Shown: positions 42,831 to 52,780 of the stretch, piece after piece | Layout: the number at the start of each line of letters is the position of its first letter | How positions within the stretch are numbered: the first letter of the stretch is position 1 | Assembly (NCBI RefSeq): GCF_023744375.2 | Contig: NZ_CP146284.1 | Location: 1,426,001-1,490,000 of the forward strand | Direction: 5' to 3' | DNA length: 64,000 bases | From: Parabacteroides sp. AD58 | GTDB taxonomy: Bacteria; Bacteroidota; Bacteroidia; Bacteroidales; Tannerellaceae | Made by a program: the position numbers and the translations under genes | The notes under the pieces: model-generated | Told to the model about the DNA's origin: nothing | The model's database searches: none | Seen by the model: only the letters and a program-made list of their open reading frames with translations

Positions 42831-44123
42831 ATGAGTACGGATGCAGAAAAATTGAAACAGAAGCAGAAAATCAGGAAATATCTGGTTTTCACCGGTATGT
42901 TCCTGCTGTTCCTCGGGTGTATGTGGCTGATTTTCGCTCCGTCCGAGAAAGACAGGCAGGAGGCGGAAAGGAAGACGGGCTTCAATGCCGAACTTCCCGA
43001 CCCGAGGGGTACGGGTATCGAGGCGGACAAGATGGCAGCCTATGAGCAGGCGGACATGGTTCGCCGGCAGGAGGAGAAGAAGCGTACGCTGGCCGACTTC
43101 TCCGCCCTGGCCGATGGACACAGACAGGAGAATGTCCCGGAAACAGAACCGGCACAGGAAATTGGAAGTGAAAATGAAAGCCGTGCGTACCGTTCCGTAG
43201 GAAACGGCAGGACGGGAGTCTTCGCCTCTTCCGCCTCGGCCTACAACGACATCAACGCCACGCTTGGCAGCTTTTACGAGAGTCCGGAGGAAGACCCGGA
43301 AAAGGAGGCGCTGAAAGCAGAGGTGGAACAGCTCCGCCAGGCTGCCGCAACGCAGACGGCCGGACCGAGCTACGAGGAGCAGGTGGCTCTGCTGGAGAAG
43401 TCCTATGAGCTTGCCGCCAAATATATGCCTTCGGGCGGCAGCACGGGAACAGCGGAGAGTCAGGAGACGGAAAACCCCTCAAGGGAGAGGAAGGCGAAAG
43501 CCGTTCCCGTCGGGTTGGTTTCCTCTCCGGTCGTGTCGTCCCTTCCTCAGCCTCTTGCCGATTCGGTGCAGTTCGCGAGACTGCTTTCCGGTGCGGATGC
43601 CGGCTTCCATACGGCTGTGGGCAGTGCCGGGACACAAAGGACGAAGAATACCATACGTGCCTGCGTGCATGGCGACCAGACTGTCATCAGCGGACAAAGC
43701 GTGCGTCTCAGGCTGCTGGAGGCCATGCGTGTGGGAAGATATGTGCTTCCCCGCAATACCCTGCTGACCGGTGAGGGACGTATCCAGGGCGAGCGGCTTT
43801 GCATTGAAATCCTTCAGGTCGAATATGACGGCAATGTCATTCCCGTGGAACTGACCGTGCTGGACAGTGACGGACAGGACGGGATATTCATTCCCGGTTC
43901 GACGGAGGCGAATGCGGTAAGGGAAGTGGCCGCCAACATGGGACAGAATCTCGGCACGACCATCTCCATCACCAACCAGTCGGCAGGCGACCAGCTTCTC
44001 TCCGAGCTTGGACGGGGGGCCATACAGGGCGTGTCGCAGTACATTTCCAAGAAGATGCGCGAGGAGAAGGTGCATCTCAAATCAGGCTACGAACTGATGC
44101 TTTATCAGAACAACAATCAATAA
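42831..44123 (+). CDS. traM: TraM, VirB10-like core-complex protein
   Basis: A 430-residue protein starting at ATG 42831. A cytoplasmic basic tail is followed by a membrane segment (about residues 17-35), a long Glu/Ala/Gln linker, and a C-terminal domain with 'RACVHGDQTVISGQSVRLRLLEAMRVGRYVLPRNTLLTGEGRI'. This is the Bacteroidales TraM family. The layout fits VirB10, which spans the envelope and gates the channel. Confidence 0.92.
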   Translation: MSTDAEKLKQKQKIRKYLVFTGMFLLFLGCMWLIFAPSEKDRQEAERKTGFNAELPDPRGTGIEADKMAAYEQADMVRRQEEKKRTLADFSALADGHRQENVPETEPAQEIGSENESRAYRSVGNGRTGVFASSASAYNDINATLGSFYESPEEDPEKEALKAEVEQLRQAAATQTAGPSYEEQVALLEKSYELAAKYMPSGGSTGTAESQETENPSRERKAKAVPVGLVSSPVVSSLPQPLADSVQFARLLSGADAGFHTAVGSAGTQRTKNTIRACVHGDQTVISGQSVRLRLLEAMRVGRYVLPRNTLLTGEGRIQGERLCIEILQVEYDGNVIPVELTVLDSDGQDGIFIPGSTEANAVREVAANMGQNLGTTISITNQSAGDQLLSELGRGAIQGVSQYISKKMREEKVHLKSGYELMLYQNNNQ

Positions 44124-44143
44124 CCCATTAAAACAGTAAAGAC

Positions 44144-45115
44144 ATGAAAAAGATTCTTTTGATGCTTGCTCTCGCAGGCGGCGTTGCAAGTGCACATGCA
44201 CAGTCGGCTGATACCACGGCCGTAAATGATTTGACCCTGAAGGCGGATATCTATCCTCAGCAGGAGGACGGCGACCTCTATCACGGGCTGTCCAGAAAGC
44301 TCACCTTTGACCGGATGATTCCGCCATACGGGCTGGAAGTGACGTATGACAAGACGACCCATATCATCTTTCCCTCGGCTGTCCGTTATGTGGATCTCGG
44401 TTCTCCGAATCTGATTGCGGGCAAGGCGGACGGTTCAGAGAATGTAATCAGGGTCAAGGCTACCAGAAAGAACTTCCGTGAGGAGACCAACATGTCGGTG
44501 ATTACCGAAAGCGGAAGTTTCTACACCTTCAATGTCAAGTATGCCGACGAGCCCCTGCTGCTCAACATTGAGATGGCCGATTTCATCCATGACGGCAGCG
44601 AGGTGAACCGCCCGAACAATGCCCTCGACATCTACCTGAAGGAACTCGGCAGCGAGTCGCCCAAGCTGGTACACCTTATTGCCAAGGCCATCCACAAGGA
44701 TAACAGACGCCATATCAAGCATATCGGAAGCAAGGCGTTCGGCATCCAGTACCTGCTGCGCGGGCTCTATACTCACAACGGGCTGCTCTATTTCCATACC
44801 CAGGTGAAGAACACGTCGAACGTGCCTTATGAGGTGGATTTCGTGACGTTCAAGATCGTGGACAAGAAGGTCCTCAAGCGCACGGCCATCCAGGAGCAGG
44901 TGATATTTCCGCTGCGTGCCTACAACTATGCCACGGCTGTTGCCGGAAAGAAGGACGAGCGTACCGTCTTTGTCTTTGACAAGTTCACCATTCCCGCCGA
45001 CAAGATGCTGGTGGTGGAGATGCACGAGAAGAGCGGAGGCCGTCATCAGACCTTCACCGTGGAGAGTGAGGACATTGTGAGAGCGAGGGTGATCAATGAA
45101 CTTAAAGTGAAATGA
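44144..45115 (+). CDS. traN: TraN, DUF4138 VirB9-like protein
   Basis: A 323-residue periplasmic protein with a signal peptide (residues 1-19, ASAHAQS). The mature part begins with 'PYGLEVTYDKTTHIIFPSAVRYVDLG', the hallmark of DUF4138/TraN. It matches VirB9, a core-complex component. It follows traM by 20 bp. Confidence 0.93.
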   Translation: MKKILLMLALAGGVASAHAQSADTTAVNDLTLKADIYPQQEDGDLYHGLSRKLTFDRMIPPYGLEVTYDKTTHIIFPSAVRYVDLGSPNLIAGKADGSENVIRVKATRKNFREETNMSVITESGSFYTFNVKYADEPLLLNIEMADFIHDGSEVNRPNNALDIYLKELGSESPKLVHLIAKAIHKDNRRHIKHIGSKAFGIQYLLRGLYTHNGLLYFHTQVKNTSNVPYEVDFVTFKIVDKKVLKRTAIQEQVIFPLRAYNYATAVAGKKDERTVFVFDKFTIPADKMLVVEMHEKSGGRHQTFTVESEDIVRARVINELKVK

Positions 45116-45117
45116 CC

Positions 45118-45690
45118 ATGAAGAAGTATCTGTTTCTTTTTGCCGTATGCGTATCGCTTGCCCTGTCATCGGGGCAGGCATACGCCCAGCGTTACCTTCC
45201 CGGAATGAAGGGCGTGGAACTCAGGGGTGGCTTTGCCGGAAGCCTGCAATCTCCGATTGACTGGTACACGGGGTTTGCCGTGTCGGGCTATACGAAAAGG
45301 GCCAACCATTGGGTGGCTGGCGTGGAATACCTGCTGAAGAATTACGGCTATCGCGGGACTTCCGTTCCACGGGCCCAGTTTACGGCCGAGGGCGGTTATT
45401 ACCTGAAGTTCCTGTCCGATCCGGCGAAGATATTCTTCCTTTCTGTCGGCGGTTCCGCCCTGGTGGGATATGAGACACTGAACTGGGGAGAAAAGGTTCT
45501 GTATGACGGTTCCATGCTTTCCCACCGGGATGCCTTCGTCTATGGCGGAGCCCTGACGCTGGAGCTGGAAAGCTATGTGACGGACCGTATCGTGCTGCTT
45601 GCCCATGTGCGTGAACGTGTGCTTTGGGGAAGTTCTCTGGGAAAGTTCACGACACAGTTCGGGCTTGGAGTCCGTTTCATCATCAATTAG
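45118..45690 (+). CDS. traO: TraO, outer-membrane-type protein
   Basis: A 190-residue protein with a signal peptide (AYAQR cleavage about residue 23) and an aromatic beta-barrel pattern ('GYTKRANHWVAGVEYLLKNYGYRG', 'FTTQFGLGVRFIIN' ending in Asn). Conjugal transfer TraO family. It is probably in the outer membrane. An ATG at 45118 follows traN directly. Confidence 0.9.
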   Translation: MKKYLFLFAVCVSLALSSGQAYAQRYLPGMKGVELRGGFAGSLQSPIDWYTGFAVSGYTKRANHWVAGVEYLLKNYGYRGTSVPRAQFTAEGGYYLKFLSDPAKIFFLSVGGSALVGYETLNWGEKVLYDGSMLSHRDAFVYGGALTLELESYVTDRIVLLAHVRERVLWGSSLGKFTTQFGLGVRFIIN

Positions 45691-45696
45691 ACGCCT

Positions 45697-46575
45697 ATGG
45701 ATATAGAGATGATCAGAGGCATTCCCATTGAGGAATTCCTGTCCCGTCTGGGACAGGAGCCGGTCAGACGGCACGGCGACGAATGCTGGTATCTCTCCCC
45801 GTGCCGTGAGGAAAGGACACCTTCGTTCCATGTGAACACCCGCAAGGGTGTATGGCACGACTTCGGTACCGGGCATGGAGGCGACATCTTCACCCTTGCG
45901 GGAGAACTTTCGGGATGTGACGGCTTCATGGCTCAGGCGAGGTTCATCGCCGGAGTATATGGAGGCACAATACCTGAATATGCCGGACAGAAAAAAGGGA
46001 ATAAAGGTATCAGGGCAGAAAAGCGGAAAGAGGCTTCCCGCTTTGAGGAAGTGGTACGGAGTCCCTTGTACTGCAATGTCCTGCTCGGTTATCTGAAAGG
46101 ACGCGGCATTCCTGCCGAAATTGCCCGTGCAGAGTGCGAGGAAGTACGGTTCCGGCTGTACGGCAAGCGGTATTTTGCCGTAGGCTTCAGGAATATGAGC
46201 GGAGGCTATGAGCTACGGAGCAGGTTCATGAAATGGTGTCTGCCGCCCAAGGATATTTCGGTTATCCGCAATGGCTCGCTTACCTGCAACCTGTTTGAGG
46301 GTTTCATCGATTTCCTTTCGTGGAAGGTACTCGGCATCAGCCGCGGTGAGGACTATCTGGTCCTCAATTCGGTGGCCTTGCTTGAACGCTCGTTCCCTTA
46401 TCTGGACCATTACGGGAAGATCCGGTGCTACATGGACAATGACGATGCCGGAAAAAGGACACTGGCCGTCCTTCGGAAACGCTACGGTGACAGGATTGAC
46501 GACTGTTCCGACCTGTATGCCGGATGCAAGGACCTGAACGAATATCTGGAAAGCAATTTTCCGCCTGAACAGTAA
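45697..46575 (+). CDS. traP: TraP, Toprim/CHC2-type primase
   Basis: A 292-residue primase of the tra operon: N-terminal CHC2-like part (about residues 8-75) with only one cysteine left at the zinc site ('SPCREERTPSF'), then a Toprim domain ('LFEGFIDFLSW', 'IRCYMDNDDAGKRTL'). Homologous to the IME primase at 32401. It may prime synthesis of the complementary strand in the recipient. Confidence 0.88.
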   Translation: MDIEMIRGIPIEEFLSRLGQEPVRRHGDECWYLSPCREERTPSFHVNTRKGVWHDFGTGHGGDIFTLAGELSGCDGFMAQARFIAGVYGGTIPEYAGQKKGNKGIRAEKRKEASRFEEVVRSPLYCNVLLGYLKGRGIPAEIARAECEEVRFRLYGKRYFAVGFRNMSGGYELRSRFMKWCLPPKDISVIRNGSLTCNLFEGFIDFLSWKVLGISRGEDYLVLNSVALLERSFPYLDHYGKIRCYMDNDDAGKRTLAVLRKRYGDRIDDCSDLYAGCKDLNEYLESNFPPEQ

Positions 46576-46603
46576 TTTTTTTTATAAACCGTTAAAACAA
46601 GAA

Positions 46604-47113
46604 ATGAATATGAAACCGATTATGAACAAGAAAGGGCTGTTTGCCCTTGTATGCGCCCTGATGGGCATGACCTTCAGTATGTTGACCTCGTGCAGCGATG
46701 ACCTTGACGTGCAGCAGTCCTATCCTTTTAAGGTGGAGACGATGCCGGTTCCCAAGCGTATCATGAAAGGCGAGACCGTGGAAATCCGCTGTGAACTGAA
46801 ACGGGAAGGACGGTTCTCTGATGCCCGCTATACCATCCGCTGTTTCCAGCCGGACGGTGAAGGCAAGCTGCGCATGGACGACGGGATGGTGCTGCTGCCC
46901 AACGACCGTTATCCCCTGGACAGGGAAGTGTTCCGCCTTTATTACACCTCCGAGTGTGAGGACCAGCAGAGCATTGACATTTATTTTGAGGACAACAGCG
47001 AGCCGGCACAGCTTTTCCAGCTGACCTTCGATTTCAACAATGAGGCGGAGGATGAGGATACCGTGGTTACCTCTGGCGGCAAGGAACAGCCTGTCGTCAT
47101 CGTGTCACAATGA
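46604..47113 (+). CDS. traQ: TraQ, DUF3872 lipoprotein
   Basis: A 169-residue predicted lipoprotein: hydrophobic segment then lipobox LTSC (Cys about residue 30) and 'SDDLDVQQSYPFKVETMPVPKRI', the DUF3872/TraQ pattern. Last gene of the canonical tra order. A start three codons later (46610) is possible. It probably lies in the periplasm or outer membrane. Confidence 0.88.
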   Translation: MNMKPIMNKKGLFALVCALMGMTFSMLTSCSDDLDVQQSYPFKVETMPVPKRIMKGETVEIRCELKREGRFSDARYTIRCFQPDGEGKLRMDDGMVLLPNDRYPLDREVFRLYYTSECEDQQSIDIYFEDNSEPAQLFQLTFDFNNEAEDEDTVVTSGGKEQPVVIVSQ

Positions 47114-47126
47114 ACCTGACCTGCCT

Positions 47127-47639
47127 ATGGGAATAAGAGCAAAATTGTTTGCGGCGTTTTTCGCCATCGCCTGCTTCGGGAGCATACCGTTGCGGGCGGA
47201 GAATCCGGTAAGGGAGAAACAGGACAGGTTCAGTCTTGCTGTCGAATGCATCAAGCGGTTCGAGGGCTGGCATTCTTCCCGGCATTACCCCTATGTAGGT
47301 TGGGGGCATTGCCTGCAACCGGGGGAAAGATATTCTGCCCATACCATGACAAGGCAACAGGCTGATGAACTTCTCAGGAAGGATTTACGTAAGTTCTGCG
47401 CCATGTTCAGGCAATTCGGAAAGGACTCTCTGCTGCTGGCCACACTTGCCTATAATGTCGGTCCGTACAGGCTTTTAGGTAGCAAGAAAATACCCAAGAG
47501 TAGTCTTGTCAAGAAGCTGGAGGCCGGGAACCGGAATATTTATAAGGAGTATGTCTCTTTCCGATGTTACAAAGGCAAGGTAGTTCCAAGTATCGAGCGA
47601 AGGAGGAAGGTGGAATATCTGCTGCTTTTTGAAGAATAA
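47127..47639 (+). CDS. Lysozyme-like glycoside hydrolase of the tra operon
   Basis: A 170-residue protein with a signal peptide (residues 1-24, LRAEN), start at 47127. The mature part has 'IKRFEGW' (catalytic Glu-type position), 'YPYVGWGHCLQPGE' and 'LATLAYNVGPY', the pattern of phage-type lysozymes. It would open the peptidoglycan for the transfer channel. It ends the tra transcript, followed by a terminator. Confidence 0.88.
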   Translation: MGIRAKLFAAFFAIACFGSIPLRAENPVREKQDRFSLAVECIKRFEGWHSSRHYPYVGWGHCLQPGERYSAHTMTRQQADELLRKDLRKFCAMFRQFGKDSLLLATLAYNVGPYRLLGSKKIPKSSLVKKLEAGNRNIYKEYVSFRCYKGKVVPSIERRRKVEYLLLFEE

Positions 47640-47642
47640 AAA

Positions 47643-47687
47643 AGAAGGGAGAATCTTTCGGTATCGAGCCGATTGGTTCTCCCTTTA
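47643..47687 (+). terminator. Terminator of the tra operon
   Basis: AGGGAGAATC (47647-47656) pairs with GGTTCTCCCT (47675-47684) and TTAATT follows. Two related hairpins lie at 52601 and 55637. Confidence 0.75.
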
Positions 47688-47719
47688 ATTTAATTTGAAA
47701 TAATTTGGAGAATATTCTT

Positions 47720-50050
47720 TTATAATCGATATTTATCCATATTGTAGTCCTGAGGAGCATTATATTCTACATCTTTCTTTTTACCGCCAGAGAAGTTCCA
47801 ACTTATTCCGAATGTAACCGAACAAGGAGCTGTCTCAGACCAACTTTGGTATAGAACATATTTATTACTCGTTACAGAAGAAGTGCGTCTTCTTGCAACA
47901 AGATTTTTCCCAGAGAGAATAAAACTTAAATTGTACTTAGGAATAGAGTAGCGTATAGATGCATCTATGTTAAATCTGTCTTCAACTTTTCTGTCATTCA
48001 TAATCCAAGGAGAGGCATAGTTCCCATTCAAGCTGATGTTAATTGCCTTGCCGATTGAAAATGTATTACGCAAAGAAGCATAACCTTGTAAAATTCTTTG
48101 CTTGTAAGAGCTTTCCGGAAGATATATATATTGCAATCCAATATTAGAGGAGAGGTGCCAAAACGGAAATAATTTTCCTCCAAAACTGTGGCTCACATCA
48201 AAAGTCGTTTGCTTTCCTCCATTTATATTAGTCATATACAATGTATCTTGAACGCTGTATATATAGTTTGTGATAGGCGATGGAGTGTAGGCCCATCCAA
48301 AGTTTAGAATATGTCTTCCGAAGATAAAACTCAGTCCTATATTATCTGTTTTTTGCGCCTTTAATAATGGATTTCCAACAGAGAATACCTGCTCAGATGT
48401 TTTAATGGAATAGTTATTCAAAAGAGCAAATGGTGGGCGAAACACACTTCTGGAGTAATTAAGGCGGATAGACACCTTTTCGTTTGCTTTATATGATACA
48501 ACTGCAGACGGAAACCAATCTATATACCTTTGTTGAATATCAGTATTGTAAGACTTTAAATCCGTATATTCCATTCTTAGCCCTACAGTCATAAACCATT
48601 TATCCAAGGACAACTGGGCATTGCCATAAGCGGATGTAATATTCTCTCGATACTTGTAAAAGTCTTCATTTTTATATTGATCCTTAATTTCAAAAATATT
48701 CGTGTTCTTTCGATGGGTTGTAGCATATTTTGTACCCACATTGATGCTGAAAGGTTTAATTATTTGGTGAGAATATGATAACTGTGTATAAAACATGGTA
48801 GAGTTCGCTTTGTTGCCTATATATTCCTGATGCTGGGATGATGTAGGTTGATAAAGGAAATAATCCTGTTGGGTTTCATCATTGTTTGTAATAAAATTTG
48901 CCAACCAGTGCAATTTGTTCTTCCCTTTCTGAGGAGTAAAAAAGTAATTGGCTGTCAAAGAGTGAGAAAAGACTTTTGGCACTTCATTAATTTCCACTTG
49001 CGAAGTAGTTAGAACATCTTTTAATGCTGTTTGGATAGCTATTTCTCTTTGACTCTTGCTGTTCAGATTACCATAAAGAGATCCTTCTATACCAAACCCA
49101 TGTTTGCCCTTGGTATAGTTCAAGCCATAACTTGCATCTATATTCTGTCTCCTTATATTGGATGTATGACTTTCCTGTTTTTGTTCTTGGTACAACTGTT
49201 CGATTTGAGATGTAGTTATTGATTTTAAACCTTTTGGTTCGGCTTGACCTATAGCAACATTAGCAAAAAGCGACAGTCCTCCTTTTCCATAAATAGTGCT
49301 TACATTAAGATTCTCTGAAAATAATGGTCGGTCATTACCTTCAACTCCATTAAAACCGAATGTGGCTTGGATTGCTCCAGTAAAACCTGATGGATTTTTC
49401 ATAACAATATTCACATAGCCTCCTTCTATTGAGGCATCCATATCAGCCGTTCTTCCCTGGTGCACTTCAATACGTTCTATTTCGCTTAGTGGTACAGCGT
49501 TAAGGTAAGACAACAATGATGAACCTTTTTCCTGTTTAATTCCATTTACTCTAATCTCTCCAGTGTTGCCCGCTACCTCTACCCCTGAAGAGGTAAGTGT
49601 GACTAAAGGGGTATAGGCTAAAGCATCAACTGCTGTGACATTCTCCGTAATTGGTAAAGACCGGACATCAAACACCAATTTCCCATCATGCTCCTTGTAA
49701 CTTTTCCTTTTAGCTGTAATGGTAACATTATCCAAAAGAAGAGCCTGAGACCTTACTGTTACCGTTCCTAAATCGGTATCTTGTGCTATTTCAACTGGAG
49801 CTTCATATAATATATGTCCGAACATGGAAATGGACAACAGATAATCACCTTTTTGAACTTCAGTCGATGAAAAGCCTAAACTATCTGTATAGGAGATGGA
49901 TTCAATTGTCTTTGAATCTTTTATAAATTTACATACTGCATTTTCGACAGGTTGTGCTGCTTCATCTTTCAAATAAAATTTTACTGTATGCTTTTGAGCA
50001 AAACAAAAGCAATAAAAAAATAAAAATAAGCCTGTAAATAAAGATCTCAT
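47720..50050 (-). CDS. Outer-membrane TonB-receptor-type beta-barrel protein
   Basis: A 776-residue outer-membrane protein with a signal peptide (residues 1-18) and a CarboxypepD_reg-like domain (about 20-100). A plug region follows ('NVTAVDALAYTPLVTLTSSGVEVAGN', 'SEIERIEVHQGRTADMDASIEGG'), then a large beta barrel. It resembles the OMP_b-brl_3 (outer-membrane beta-barrel) group. No SusD partner. It is divergent from the histidine kinase at 50410, which likely controls it. The transported or sensed ligand is unknown. Confidence 0.88.
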   Translation of the reverse strand: MRSLFTGLFLFFYCFCFAQKHTVKFYLKDEAAQPVENAVCKFIKDSKTIESISYTDSLGFSSTEVQKGDYLLSISMFGHILYEAPVEIAQDTDLGTVTVRSQALLLDNVTITAKRKSYKEHDGKLVFDVRSLPITENVTAVDALAYTPLVTLTSSGVEVAGNTGEIRVNGIKQEKGSSLLSYLNAVPLSEIERIEVHQGRTADMDASIEGGYVNIVMKNPSGFTGAIQATFGFNGVEGNDRPLFSENLNVSTIYGKGGLSLFANVAIGQAEPKGLKSITTSQIEQLYQEQKQESHTSNIRRQNIDASYGLNYTKGKHGFGIEGSLYGNLNSKSQREIAIQTALKDVLTTSQVEINEVPKVFSHSLTANYFFTPQKGKNKLHWLANFITNNDETQQDYFLYQPTSSQHQEYIGNKANSTMFYTQLSYSHQIIKPFSINVGTKYATTHRKNTNIFEIKDQYKNEDFYKYRENITSAYGNAQLSLDKWFMTVGLRMEYTDLKSYNTDIQQRYIDWFPSAVVSYKANEKVSIRLNYSRSVFRPPFALLNNYSIKTSEQVFSVGNPLLKAQKTDNIGLSFIFGRHILNFGWAYTPSPITNYIYSVQDTLYMTNINGGKQTTFDVSHSFGGKLFPFWHLSSNIGLQYIYLPESSYKQRILQGYASLRNTFSIGKAINISLNGNYASPWIMNDRKVEDRFNIDASIRYSIPKYNLSFILSGKNLVARRRTSSVTSNKYVLYQSWSETAPCSVTFGISWNFSGGKKKDVEYNAPQDYNMDKYRL

Positions 50051-50271
50051 AATGATAAAGTTATGTTATTAATAAAAAATATCAATTGCAAAATTCGAAC
50101 TTGTTGATGATTAGCCGATGTCCTAAGTTGGTTTCTGACGTTTCGGTTAAAAATCAATATGTTTTTGTAGAATGTGAACAATAGTATTATAAAGTACCAC
50201 TGATGCATTTTATATCAGCTGTATGATAAATAACTTTATTCTTCATATTCTTTCTTTATTTGAATCTATGG

Positions 50272-50279
50272 CAAAGATA
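50272..50279 (-). promoter_or_regulatory. Candidate -7 box for the receptor gene
   Basis: CAAAGATA on the plus strand is TATCTTTG on the minus strand, the Bacteroides -7 consensus. It lies about 220 bp before the receptor start. The divergent region 50051-50409 holds no gene and must contain both promoters. Confidence 0.45.
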
Positions 50280-50409
50280 GAAAGGGCTTGACGTTACGCC
50301 TCTAAATTTATATTACTCAATCATTGGCAATTATTACTAAATTATTACTCCATGTTCTTTAGGCAGTGAAATATTTCCTGAATAATTATCAAAAGCATAA
50401 TTTTGTAAT

Positions 50410-51873
50410 ATGGAAAAGAAAATAAAGATATTGCATGTTTGTACTATTATAGCCATCATCGTATTCTGTATAACACAATGCTGGTGGCTTTATACCCGCT
50501 ATGATTATATCTGGCAGAATTATAACGAAGAGTTATATCAAAGTATATTGGGTATTATGCAGGAAGATTTTGAAAATAGGCGCATTTCAGGCGAAAGAAA
50601 GAATATTGATTTTGTTACAGAATCGTCTATAAAAGTCGATAATACTAAAATGCAATATACTATAAACTTGTTCTTTGACGTATATGTGATAGATGGCTCC
50701 AAATATGGAGACAAGGACTCTACATATTCAGACAGGATATTAAATTTATACGAAAAATACAAACCTGAAGGAATCAAGAAATATGAGTTCTCAATCAGGA
50801 ATTGTGAGAATGAACGGGAAGCCTATGTAGGGTTGGAGCGTTTTCAAGTGGATGAAATATGTCCATTTTCTATTAAGAGGCTGGAAGATTTATTAAAGAA
50901 GTACGGGTTGAAAACAACCAGTATTACTACCGAAAAAATGGATTCAATGGTATGGAAACCAAAGCAGTTTTCTCACTTGAACATTTTAAAACCTAATATG
51001 ACAGTCATTTACCCGTACGACATATTTGAAGGAGAAGTTGTCCGGATGAATTTTGACATAGGAATGTCACCTATAATGAAAAGAATGTCTGGAACAATGG
51101 TGCTCTCTTTGTTTATTTCAATTATGTTGATTTCATGTCTTGTCTTTCAAATTAAAACCATACGTAGTCAGCGTAAGATAGAGGTCCTGAGAAAAGATTT
51201 CATTCAAACCATGGTGCATGAATTAAAGCGACCAATATATACTTTGAAAATGTGTGTATCATTCATGCGTAACGACATACTGATGGCAGACAGCCAAAGC
51301 AGAGCTGAGGTCATATCCGACTCGTACAACGAATTGGATAACCTTTCTTCCTATTTTTCGAAGCTACGAGATCTTACATTCGATGACATTACCGAAATAC
51401 CCTTAAACAAGTCCTCATTCAGCTTGGGTGAAGTTATCAATGATTGTGTTAAAAAACTAAATATACCAGGAACCAAGAAAATAGAGATTAAAATAATCTC
51501 TGAACGTGATATTGTTTTGTATGCTGATAGAATGCATATCACTAATATTATCAGCAACTTGTTAGAGAACGCTGTAAAATATTCCGCGGAGAATGGATTA
51601 ATTAAGATTTCTTATGGGCAAAGTAAAAAAGGAAGTGTAACTATATCTATAAAAGATAATGGTTGCGGCATATCTAAATATGACCAAAAATTTATCTTTG
51701 ACAAATTTTATAGGAGTCGAGAAGTTATAGATAATCATATACCTGGCATGGGCTTAGGTTTGGCATACGTTGAACTGCTTGTCAAGGCTCATGATGGGAA
51801 GGTGTCGGTAAACAGCGAGGAAGGAAAAGGCGCTGAATTTACGATTACGTTGCCGCAAGATGAATTTATTTAA
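50410..51873 (+). CDS. Membrane sensor histidine kinase
   Basis: A 487-residue sensor kinase. The membrane segments are at about residues 10-30 and 233-253 and flank a periplasmic sensor domain of about 200 residues. The HisKA dimerisation domain follows with the phosphorylated His in MVHELKRPI (H270). HATPase_c motifs are N ('NLLENAVKYS'), G1 ('IKDNGCGI') and G2 ('GMGLGLAYV'). It forms a pair with the response regulator 38 bp downstream. Confidence 0.93.
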   Translation: MEKKIKILHVCTIIAIIVFCITQCWWLYTRYDYIWQNYNEELYQSILGIMQEDFENRRISGERKNIDFVTESSIKVDNTKMQYTINLFFDVYVIDGSKYGDKDSTYSDRILNLYEKYKPEGIKKYEFSIRNCENEREAYVGLERFQVDEICPFSIKRLEDLLKKYGLKTTSITTEKMDSMVWKPKQFSHLNILKPNMTVIYPYDIFEGEVVRMNFDIGMSPIMKRMSGTMVLSLFISIMLISCLVFQIKTIRSQRKIEVLRKDFIQTMVHELKRPIYTLKMCVSFMRNDILMADSQSRAEVISDSYNELDNLSSYFSKLRDLTFDDITEIPLNKSSFSLGEVINDCVKKLNIPGTKKIEIKIISERDIVLYADRMHITNIISNLLENAVKYSAENGLIKISYGQSKKGSVTISIKDNGCGISKYDQKFIFDKFYRSREVIDNHIPGMGLGLAYVELLVKAHDGKVSVNSEEGKGAEFTITLPQDEFI

Positions 51874-51911
51874 GAACTGCATTAAATAACAATGGTATAA
51901 ATACATTTTAT

Positions 51912-52583
51912 ATGATAAAGATATTATTAGTGGATGATGACCTTAAGAGCTCAATGCTTCTAAAAAGATTCTTAGAGGTAGAAGGATATAATGTAACGTA
52001 TGCCAGTAATGGGAACATGGGTTGGGAACTTTTTAATTCTGATCATCCCGACTTGGTTCTTCTTGATATCAACATGCCTGGAATGAACGGATTTGAGTTG
52101 GCAAAAATGATAAGAAAAACAGACGACGAAGTGCTTCTGTTTTTTCTAACGGATCGTACAGAACGGGATGATAGATTGAAAGGGTTCAGCCTCAAAGGGA
52201 ACGATTATATTCCTAAACCATTTTATCCGGAAGAGTTAATAGCAAGAATCAAGGAGCGTTTCGAGAATAGAAAACACGAAGTTCCACAAAACTTTATCAT
52301 AGGCAACACTTTGTTTAATAGGAATTTGTCTAACGTAACGTATAATAACCACACAGTCTCTCTTTCTTTGCGGCAAACTGAGATATTGTCCCTTTTGGCA
52401 GAGCATCTTGGTTCAACTGTAGATCGTAAGGAGATTCTAAAAAAAATATGGGGAGATGATAGTATAGAGAATTCATTGGCTCTTAATGTTCAGATCACTT
52501 ATCTGCGTCACATATTGAAGGATGACAACTCTATTTCTATTGTATCATTAAAGAAGAAGGGATATATTTTAATGGTTAATTAA
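51912..52583 (+). CDS. OmpR-family response regulator
   Basis: A 223-residue regulator: an N-terminal receiver domain (acidic pair VDDD, phosphorylated Asp in LLDINMPG, D52, and conserved Lys in 'IPKPF') and a C-terminal winged-helix DNA-binding domain ('LSLRQTEILSLLAEHLGSTVDRKEIL'). Partner of the kinase at 50410. The likely target is the divergent receptor gene. Confidence 0.93.
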   Translation: MIKILLVDDDLKSSMLLKRFLEVEGYNVTYASNGNMGWELFNSDHPDLVLLDINMPGMNGFELAKMIRKTDDEVLLFFLTDRTERDDRLKGFSLKGNDYIPKPFYPEELIARIKERFENRKHEVPQNFIIGNTLFNRNLSNVTYNNHTVSLSLRQTEILSLLAEHLGSTVDRKEILKKIWGDDSIENSLALNVQITYLRHILKDDNSISIVSLKKKGYILMVN

Positions 52584-52599
52584 TATATACAAATTATAA

Positions 52600-52768
52600 C
52601 AAGGGAGAATCCGATAGCATATCACCATCAGGTTCTCCTTTACCTACATCTTGTTTTTCTAAATAGCAGTTGCAATTAGTTTGAGTTAACTTACCAGAAC
52701 TACATTCTGTATTTCCACCTCTGCGGGCTGTCTGCTTTGATCCAGGCTCTCAGTTTGAATGTCTCCAT
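52600..52768 (-). repeat. Duplicated terminator and gene-end scar
   Basis: 52601-52741 repeats 55637-55760: the hairpin AGGGAGAATC/GGTTCTCC, the CTACATCTTG spacer and about 12 final codons of the DUF3871 gene. On its right, minus-strand codons 'METFKLRAWIKADS' from an ATG at 52768 resemble the GNAT part at 54406 ('FKLRTWTRAD'). The two fragments are fused. It is the trace of a duplication and deletion. Confidence 0.65.
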
Positions 52769-52780
52769 ATTCAATTTTGC

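Noticed and set aside
50410..52583. RteA/RteB-type regulators of CTnDOT
   Set aside because: The response regulator is OmpR-type with a winged helix, not an NtrC-like RteB, and it lies beside a divergent receptor gene.
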